Source: JABWBP01 sp964522165 (GTDB lineage: Bacteria > Calditrichota > Calditrichia > RBG-13-44-9 > J075). Taken from it: 41,787 nucleotides of DNA. The position numbers were made by a program, and so were the translations under genes. Location: the NCBI GenBank assembly GCA_964522165.1, contig CAZFVV010000041.1, positions 1 to 41,787 of the forward strand. The letters are read 5' to 3'. A model generated the notes under the pieces. The model had not been told where the DNA came from. It made no database searches and saw only the letters and a list, made by a program, of their open reading frames with translations. The stretch's first letter is position 1. Every line of letters starts with the position of its first letter. Of this stretch, positions 17,507-23,519 are shown in pieces.

Positions 17507-18226
17507 ATGCTCTTTCGCAGTTTGATGCTCTGCTTTATGTTAACCGCCCTTTGTGGGGCGCAACCTCAAAAAGTGGTTACCATATTTCCCTTCCATTTCG
17601 CTTCCAGCAATCCTTCCGAAAAACAGGCCATCGAGGAATTGAACGCTTTTTTTTACGATCTCTTCGCCGGGCAGCTTGCCAGCACCGATTATTTCGAGGT
17701 GGTGGACCGGCAGCACATGAAAGAACTTCTCGGCGAAGTCGCCCTGCAGCAAAGCGGCCTTACCGAACAGGTTATCGAGCTGGGGAAAATGAAGGGCGCC
17801 GAACTGGCGATTTTCGGAACGGTTACTAAAGTGGGCAGCCAGACCTTTCTCACCATGAAAATCGTTGACATCGCCACCGCGGTGATCATCAAAGCCATCA
17901 AAGAGAAAGGCTCTTTGAACAAACCGGATGAGCTGGCTTTAGAAGCGGGATACGACTTCATGCAGGGGCTTAGCCAGGCGTTATACCAGCGCTACGGCAT
18001 CTCTTCCATCAACCCGGACGCTTCCGCCAAAGCGGGATTGAAAGAATTCCTCAAGGGCAGGGACCTTATTCAGCAGGCCGTGATCGCCAACGATTCCGGC
18101 GACCGTAAAAACATGAAAAAATTCAAAGAGGAAGGCGAGAAATGCCTGGAAAAAGCTTATCAATTCGAAGAATTGCAGCCGGCCATCGAGCGTTACCGGG
18201 AAGATGTTCTTTCCAGTCTTCCATGA
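17507..18226 (+). CDS. CsgG/FlgO-like periplasmic or outer-membrane-associated protein
   Basis: 239 residues. A signal peptide (MLFRSLMLCFMLTALCGA) has no clean lipobox, unlike classical CsgG. The body fits the CsgG-type fold: an opening strand VVTIFPFHF, a helix with FYDLFAGQLASTDYFEVVDRQ, then GAELAIFGTVTKVGSQTFL and MKIVDIATAVIIKAIKEK. The last 70 residues are helical and charged (GRDLIQQAVIANDSGD, KKFKEEGEKCLEKAY). Relatives build secretion pores or bind outer-membrane machinery; which applies here is unknown. It is first of four co-oriented envelope genes. Its start is supported by a strong ribosome site. Confidence 0.75.
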   Translation: MLFRSLMLCFMLTALCGAQPQKVVTIFPFHFASSNPSEKQAIEELNAFFYDLFAGQLASTDYFEVVDRQHMKELLGEVALQQSGLTEQVIELGKMKGAELAIFGTVTKVGSQTFLTMKIVDIATAVIIKAIKEKGSLNKPDELALEAGYDFMQGLSQALYQRYGISSINPDASAKAGLKEFLKGRDLIQQAVIANDSGDRKNMKKFKEEGEKCLEKAYQFEELQPAIERYREDVLSSLP

Positions 18227-18426
18227 ATCTATACTTTACACAGCTACAAATTGCGTATTTCATCGATGCCGGCCTGCCCTTTTGGAGATACTCGACGCTG
18301 GATACTCGATATTCGATGAACTGATCAATCCCGCATTGAGTGTCGAGCATTGGCCATCATTCAAAAATACAATTAATGCATGTTTACCCTGTAACCAGAT
18401 CAAACCATCAACCGAGAGGACTTTCT
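18227..18426. other. Gap with ACTCGA-phrase repeats
   Basis: No gene is visible. Around 18288-18320 there are near-repeats ATACTCGACGCTGGATACTC and ATTCGATGAA, of the same phrase-like style as at 7297-7345. GAGAGGAC at about 18414 serves as ribosome site for the next gene. Confidence 0.5.
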
Positions 18427-19326
18427 GTGAAATCAACCTTTCTGTTTTTCATTGCCGGCTTATTTGTATTTACCGCTTGCATGCACCCTCCCATCGGTAC
18501 GGAGCAATATTCCGCCTCGCCGGAGCTTAGCGCCTCCCGCCAGGAACAGATATTGAGTGAATTGAAGCAAAACCAGCGATACCCGCGGGGAGCGGTTCCC
18601 GGCAGCGTGGGGGTGCTGACCTTCACGGATAATAATCCCAAAGCCGGGCTGGGCCTGGCGGCAACCGAATTCTTCACCGCCAATCTCGCCTTGTTCAAGC
18701 GTTTTACCTTGATCGACTTGAGCTATTCCGAAGTTCTCGAAGCGGAATACCAGACCTATTCGCCGGAGCAAAAAAGGGAGCTTTTGCAGGCGGAACAGTT
18801 GGTGAGGGGAGACGTGGCGCTGGAAAACGGGCGGCTGCGCATTAGCGGGGCCCTGGCGCCCAACAATTCCCGGGCTTCTTCTCCATTGGGAGATCACCGC
18901 GGCGGGGTGACGGATTTTTTCCGCCTGGTAGCGGATCTGAACATCAAATTTTTGGAAACCAACAACATCACCGTGACCTCCCAAATCGCTAACGAATTGT
19001 ATAAAGTTCCCACCGAAGACCTGGTCGCTTATATCCTCTACTCCCGGGGAAAACATCTCGAGCGGACGGGAGACTACCAGGAAGCGGTTGATGCCTATCG
19101 CGCCGCCGTAGGAAGAGACCCCAAGTTCAAGGAAGCCCAAAAGAGTCTCAAAGATGCGGAGCGCCAGATGAGCCAGGTTCCCGCCGCGCAGGCGGCCAAA
19201 ACCTCCCGGGATGTCTTGAGCGGCGCCCCGGACACCGCGCCGAATATTTTGGAAGAGCTATCGACCCCCGGCCTCCCGGGGAATTCCCCGGTAATTATCG
19301 ACGTCCAGCTCCCGCCCGGGCCGTAA
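18427..19326 (+). CDS. TPR-containing lipoprotein with CsgG/FlgO-like N-terminal part
   Basis: 299 residues from the GTG at 18427, which follows GAGAGGAC and gives a proper lipoprotein signal (FIAGLFVFTAC). The frame is open further up, but that would bury the signal peptide. Residues about 45-200 resemble a nucleotide-binding-like CsgG/FlgO domain (VGVLTFTDNN, TEFFTANLALFKRFTLIDLSY, QLVRGDVALENGRLRISGAL). A TPR unit follows (LVAYILYSRGKHLERTGDYQEAVDAYRAAVGRDPKFKEAQ, described in parts), then a Pro-rich tail. It is likely anchored in the outer membrane and may partner the upstream CsgG-like protein. Confidence 0.7.
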   Translation: MKSTFLFFIAGLFVFTACMHPPIGTEQYSASPELSASRQEQILSELKQNQRYPRGAVPGSVGVLTFTDNNPKAGLGLAATEFFTANLALFKRFTLIDLSYSEVLEAEYQTYSPEQKRELLQAEQLVRGDVALENGRLRISGALAPNNSRASSPLGDHRGGVTDFFRLVADLNIKFLETNNITVTSQIANELYKVPTEDLVAYILYSRGKHLERTGDYQEAVDAYRAAVGRDPKFKEAQKSLKDAERQMSQVPAAQAAKTSRDVLSGAPDTAPNILEELSTPGLPGNSPVIIDVQLPPGP

Positions 19327-19390
19327 GCGCCGCGCCGGGTTTAAAGGACAGATTTCACCACCATCCATCAATTTGGAGAGGAAATAAAAA

Positions 19391-20650
19391 ATGTCGTTTA
19401 CCTTTTTGAAACGAAGCATTTTGCTTTTATCGGTACTTTTAATTTTCTGGAGCTGCGAACGGAATAGTTCCGGGCCGCAGCAGGAGGGCGGCTCATTTGT
19501 GGCGCTGCAATTGGTTTATAATCATCCCGGCGGGGGCGCATTTGATCTCACGCGCTGGCTGGCGGGCGTACCACCGGCGCCGGGGAAGCGTTCCCAATCG
19601 TTCCCGGGGCTTGCCAAAAATCACGCCGCCGCGGCCATCGACCGGGCGGAAGTGGTTTTCTACGACCTCGGCGTCGATACCGCCACTCTCTATCAGAACC
19701 TCCAGGACCCCGCCATTCAACAGCAGGTTTATGAGCTGACCCTGCAAACCGACCCGGCCACTTTCGAGGAGTGGATTCAATACGGCGCCTCCCTTTTGGA
19801 CGTTATAACCCGCAAGCAGTCGCGCATCGAGCGGCGCGCCGATTTGACCATCTCGCAAGACCGCGCCCGTGGGGAATTCCGCTTGCAGGAGGGCTACAAA
19901 GCTGCCCTTTTGGGTTTTTTTGAGAATGGGCAGTTCGTGTATCTCGGCGACAGCGAGTTTTTCGAAGCGACCCCGGAAGACACCGCCTACGTGACGGTTT
20001 ATATGTACTTCACCGGCCCGATAGGAGTTTCCATCCAAAGCCCGCAGGACAGTTTTTCGACCACCGAGAGGGTGGTTTTGGTGTACGGCGCGGCCGTTGG
20101 CAGCGGGGACCTCTCCGATCTGTCCGGCGTCATGGTGATCAATGACTCCATTTCCCAGCAGATTGCCATCGACAGCTTAGGATTTTTCAGCACCGCAGCC
20201 ATTTTGCCCCGGCGAACCAACACTATCGAGGTGACGGTCATTGACAGCCTCTCCGCTAACACCAGCGCTTCCGATATGGTTACGGTATTTTTTACCGGCA
20301 CTTTCCCGGCGCTGCGGGCCACGTTAAGCTGGGACGGCTATGGAGATCTGGATTTACACATGCTCGATCCTGCCGGCAACGAATGCTACTTTCTCAATCC
20401 CTCCATCGGCGGGATGGTGCTGGACGTGGATAATACGGCCGGATTCGGCCCGGAAAATATCTCCGTGGTAAGCCAGGTTACCGGCATCTACACCGTATTT
20501 GTGGAGAACTTCAGCGGCACCACCGGGCTTACCGCCACGGTAAAAATTTTCAGATACAACCAGTTAAGCGGCCATGAGGAGCTCATCGACGAGCAAACCC
20601 ACCTGTTCTTGACCCCGGATCCCTGGGACGTCGGGCAGTACCCGCTCTAA
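19391..20650 (+). CDS. Lipoprotein with C-terminal YfaP/DUF2135-like domain
   Basis: 419 residues. The lipobox is LIFWSC after a basic, hydrophobic leader. Three parts can be seen: an N-terminal region with RAEVVFYDLGVDTATLYQNL and two helical/beta segments; a middle Ig-like part (GVSIQSPQDSFSTTERVVLVYGA in parts); and a C-terminal domain (about 313-400) with LSWDGYGDLDLHMLDPAGNE, MVLDVDNTAGFGPENISVV and GIYTVFVENFSG, the hallmarks of the YfaP/DUF2135 family, a beta-sandwich often found in exported proteins. GGAGAGG precedes the ATG. It is probably outer-membrane-anchored and surface or periplasm facing. Confidence 0.72.
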   Translation: MSFTFLKRSILLLSVLLIFWSCERNSSGPQQEGGSFVALQLVYNHPGGGAFDLTRWLAGVPPAPGKRSQSFPGLAKNHAAAAIDRAEVVFYDLGVDTATLYQNLQDPAIQQQVYELTLQTDPATFEEWIQYGASLLDVITRKQSRIERRADLTISQDRARGEFRLQEGYKAALLGFFENGQFVYLGDSEFFEATPEDTAYVTVYMYFTGPIGVSIQSPQDSFSTTERVVLVYGAAVGSGDLSDLSGVMVINDSISQQIAIDSLGFFSTAAILPRRTNTIEVTVIDSLSANTSASDMVTVFFTGTFPALRATLSWDGYGDLDLHMLDPAGNECYFLNPSIGGMVLDVDNTAGFGPENISVVSQVTGIYTVFVENFSGTTGLTATVKIFRYNQLSGHEELIDEQTHLFLTPDPWDVGQYPL

Positions 20651-20674
20651 AATCGAATCTCGGAGAATAATACA

Positions 20675-21742
20675 ATGAACCGAAAAATCACCTTGCTGAT
20701 ATTGCCGGCGCTGTTCATCCTCTCCCTTTCCGCGTTGGCCCAGTTCCGGAAAACCACCGAGACCGTCGGGGTCAATTTTCAGTGGCACCGCTTCTCCAGC
20801 GACGGCGCGGAAACCGACTACTACGCCCTGGCCATCCCCCTCCGGGCGGTGTATGCCCCCAGCCGTTATACCTCGTTTTCATTTTTTCTGAACCAGGGAT
20901 ACCAGTCCTACGCCCAAACCGGCTTATACGGATTGGGGAACTTAGCCGTGGAGTTCCGGCAAATGTTCAACGAAAACTTTACCCTGCAATTGCAAGCAGT
21001 CGCCCCCACCGGAACCCAGGAATTAGAGCGGTTAGAATTCAACGCCGCTTCCGCGGGCAAAATTCCCTATATCAACGCCCCCTCAACCTACGCCAACCAG
21101 GGGTTAGGATTCAAGGGCGGGCTGGCGTTTGCCCAACAGGCCGGGGAGGGTTTCAAGATCGGGTTGGGCGCTTCTTATACCTATAGAGGAAGTTATCGCC
21201 CGGTCAAAGACGGCGGGGAATTCGATCCCAGCGACGAAATTCTGCTGGCCGCGGGGGTGGAGATCGGGAGCGAGCGGGGGGGAATCATCGCGGATTTCCG
21301 CTACGCTTTCTACAATCCCGAAAAAGCGGAGATCGAGGAAAACGCGGGGAAAGAGGAAATTTCCACCCCCGGGGATGCGATTTCGCTTTCCGGGCAAATA
21401 TTTCTCAGCTCGCTGCAACTCTCGGTTCTCTACTACGACCGGGTGGCTACCCAATTCCCTGCCGGGGGAGAGTTCAAGTCCCCCGCGGTCTTGACCGTAA
21501 GGCTGGCGAACCGCTTCGGGAACAGCGTATTCGTTCCCTACCTGGGCTATGAATATAACGACGAAGGCGACCTGATTCTCTCCGCCAACGTTTTCCTGGT
21601 TGGGGGATATTTCCACAACTTCACTCCCGGCGGGTTCCCCTTCTCTCCTTACTTAGAAGTGAAATACGGAGAGGTCGCCCCCGGTGCCAGCATGTTAGGA
21701 TTCCGGGTGGGCACCTCGCTGGCGTTCCAGCTTTATAATTGA
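20675..21742 (+). CDS. Predicted outer-membrane beta-barrel protein
   Basis: 355 residues. A clear signal peptide (LLILPALFILSLSALA, cleavage before QF) is followed by regular alternating strands with aromatic girdles (YTSFSFFLNQGYQSYA, LGASYTYRGSYRPV, GIIADFRYAFYNP, LSVLYYDRVATQFP, FVPYLGYEYNDEGDL). It ends in FRVGTSLAFQLYN. No closer family is recognised; it resembles transporter-type barrels annotated only by fold. It starts 24 bp after the YfaP-like lipoprotein with GGAG upstream, so it probably shares its mRNA and could be the membrane pore or anchor of the cluster. Confidence 0.7.
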   Translation: MNRKITLLILPALFILSLSALAQFRKTTETVGVNFQWHRFSSDGAETDYYALAIPLRAVYAPSRYTSFSFFLNQGYQSYAQTGLYGLGNLAVEFRQMFNENFTLQLQAVAPTGTQELERLEFNAASAGKIPYINAPSTYANQGLGFKGGLAFAQQAGEGFKIGLGASYTYRGSYRPVKDGGEFDPSDEILLAAGVEIGSERGGIIADFRYAFYNPEKAEIEENAGKEEISTPGDAISLSGQIFLSSLQLSVLYYDRVATQFPAGGEFKSPAVLTVRLANRFGNSVFVPYLGYEYNDEGDLILSANVFLVGGYFHNFTPGGFPFSPYLEVKYGEVAPGASMLGFRVGTSLAFQLYN

Positions 21743-21784
21743 TCGAAATGGATCGGTTGAGGGGTGGGGGAGAATATAATTTGC

Positions 21785-21856
21785 AACGTGAAACGTGATG
21801 CGTGAAACGTACAAGTGAAGCGTATTCCGTTTTACATTACGCCTCACGCTTCCCGC
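21785..21856. repeat. CGTGAAACGT tandem-plus-inverted element
   Basis: 21785-21810 carries near-tandem copies of CGTGAAACGTGATGCGTGAA type, and 21834-21856 carries the inverted phrase (TTACGCCTCACGCTTCCC), allowing a fold-back between the convergent ends of the barrel gene and the minus-strand carA unit. Confidence 0.6.
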
Positions 21857-21879
21857 TTCCGGTAACCCGTCTGGACCGC

Positions 21880-22284
21880 TCAGGGCAAAAATTCGCTCAC
21901 AAATTCCAGGTAGCCCTGCTTTCCCCCGCGCTGGGTCCAGCGCTCCACGGATTTGCGGATTTTTCGCAGGCAGGCGAGGATTTCTTCCGGGGTTTTCGAC
22001 CCTTCGAGGGTAACCTCTTCGCCGTCCTCCGTCTCCACCGTGGCTCGTCCCATGCGCATTTCACACATATCTTTGACCCGCTCGAATACCAGGCGCTCTT
22101 TTTTCTCCGGCAGGTGAACTTCCCGGGGCGTATGTCCCCGGGATTCGGCGCGGTAAACCTCAATCAAAGCGTCCAGCGCCCGCATGACCTCATAGTCGTT
22201 CAGGTCTTCATAATCGCGGTAAACGCTGACGATGGAGAACTCGATGTTCTGCAGAACATCCAGATATTTGTCTTCCAGATTCAC
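21880..22284 (-). CDS. Conserved-looking small protein of unknown function
   Basis: 134 residues from a GTG preceded by AGGGGAAA. Not recognised. The N-terminal half is acidic and helical (YLDVLQNIEFSIVSVYRDYE, LNDYEVMRALDALIEVYRAE), then a short beta-type stretch (GRATVETEDGEEVTLEG) and a helical end (TPEEILACLRKIRKSVERW). No signal peptide or membrane segment. It lies 18 bp after carA on the same strand and is probably co-transcribed with it, but nothing links it to pyrimidine or arginine synthesis beyond position. Confidence 0.7.
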   Translation of the reverse strand: MNLEDKYLDVLQNIEFSIVSVYRDYEDLNDYEVMRALDALIEVYRAESRGHTPREVHLPEKKERLVFERVKDMCEMRMGRATVETEDGEEVTLEGSKTPEEILACLRKIRKSVERWTQRGGKQGYLEFVSEFLP

Positions 22285-22302
22285 AGATTTCCCCTTTTCT
22301 AT

Positions 22303-23397
22303 TTAAAGATAGAGCATTTTCACGAATTCATCGAATAAATACCCCGCATCTACCGGGCCGGGGGAGGCCTCGGGGTGAAATTGCACCCCCATGAACCGCC
22401 CGGAGGCGTGGCGAATGCCCTCGTTGCTGCCGTCGTTGAGGTTGACGAACCAGGGCTGCCAATCCCGGGGCAGGGTTCCATTTTCCACCGCAAACCCGTG
22501 ATTTTGCGAAGTGACCAGGGCGCGGTTCCCGCCCGCCTCCAGCACCGGCTGGTTCTGGCTGCGGTGGCCGTATTTCAATTTGTAAGTGTTCGCGCCCGCC
22601 GCCAGGGCCAATAACTGATGGCCCAGGCAAATTCCGAAAATGGGTATCTCCCGCGCCATGGCCTGGCGAAGATGGTAGATGGTCTGGCGGCACATCTTGG
22701 GATCGCCGGGGCCGTTGGAGACCAGCAGCCCGTGGAATTCTTCCCCGCTGAAATCATAATTCCAGGGAACCCGCAGCACTTGCAGGTTGCGCCGCAGCAG
22801 GCTGCGGATGATGTTGTGCTTGCACCCGCAGTCGATCAGCAGCGTCTTGCGCTCCCCTTCGCCATATAATACCGGTTCCCGAATGCTCACCTGCGCCGCC
22901 AGGTTCTCCCGGTTGGGATCCACAAAATCAACCGGTTCGCCTTCGAATTCGATCTTCCCTAACATGGTTCCCTTTTCGCGCAGCTTTTTGGTGAGGGCGC
23001 GGGTGTCGATGCCGCTGAGCGCGGGGACTTTCTCCGCGTTCAGCCATTCGGAGAGGCTGCGGGAAGCGTTCCAGTGCTGGAATTGCGGGGAATAATCGGA
23101 GACGATCAGCCCCTGCGCCTGGATTTGCCCGGATTCCAATAAACGGCTGAGCCGGTTTTCCGCGCAGTCCGCCGGCGCCCCGTAGTTGCCGACCAGGGGA
23201 TAGGTGAGCGCCAGGATTTCCCCCCGGTAAGAGGGATCGGTGAGCGACTCCGGGTAACCCACCATCCCGGTGTTGAACACCACTTCCCCGGCTGCGGAGC
23301 GGGGATAGCCGAAGGAGCGCCCCGGGTAAACGCTGCCGTCCTCCAAAATGAGTCGGGCGGTTTGCGGGGGAGCGGAAGAGGAGGTTGTTTTTTTCAT
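22303..23397 (-). CDS. carA: Carbamoyl-phosphate synthase, small (glutaminase) subunit
   Basis: 364 residues from the ATG at 23397; an upstream TTG would only add five residues. The N-terminal CPSase small-chain domain is clear (ARLILEDGSVYPGRSFGYP, GEVVFNTGMVGYPESLTDPS). The class-I glutamine amidotransferase domain has the nucleophile C257 in FGICLGHQLLALAAG and the His/Glu pair in VQFHPEASPGP. It releases ammonia from glutamine for carbamoyl phosphate, feeding arginine and pyrimidine synthesis, together with a CarB subunit that is not in this window. Complete with all catalytic residues. Confidence 0.96.
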   Translation of the reverse strand: MKKTTSSSAPPQTARLILEDGSVYPGRSFGYPRSAAGEVVFNTGMVGYPESLTDPSYRGEILALTYPLVGNYGAPADCAENRLSRLLESGQIQAQGLIVSDYSPQFQHWNASRSLSEWLNAEKVPALSGIDTRALTKKLREKGTMLGKIEFEGEPVDFVDPNRENLAAQVSIREPVLYGEGERKTLLIDCGCKHNIIRSLLRRNLQVLRVPWNYDFSGEEFHGLLVSNGPGDPKMCRQTIYHLRQAMAREIPIFGICLGHQLLALAAGANTYKLKYGHRSQNQPVLEAGGNRALVTSQNHGFAVENGTLPRDWQPWFVNLNDGSNEGIRHASGRFMGVQFHPEASPGPVDAGYLFDEFVKMLYL

Positions 23398-23519
23398 GCA
23401 ATTCTGTCCCAAAATCCTGATTTACCTTGCAAATTCCTTTGCGGGTAATATGAGAATGGTGTACCTTCTTATTAACTTAGATTGCAGAAAAAATATAGCC
23501 AACTCAGGAGTTCCGGGCA

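Noticed and set aside
17299..17829. Plus-strand frame overlapping the start of the CsgG-like gene
   Set aside because: It runs from intergenic DNA into another frame of a gene with signal peptide and strong ribosome site; its second half is Arg-rich shadow sequence.
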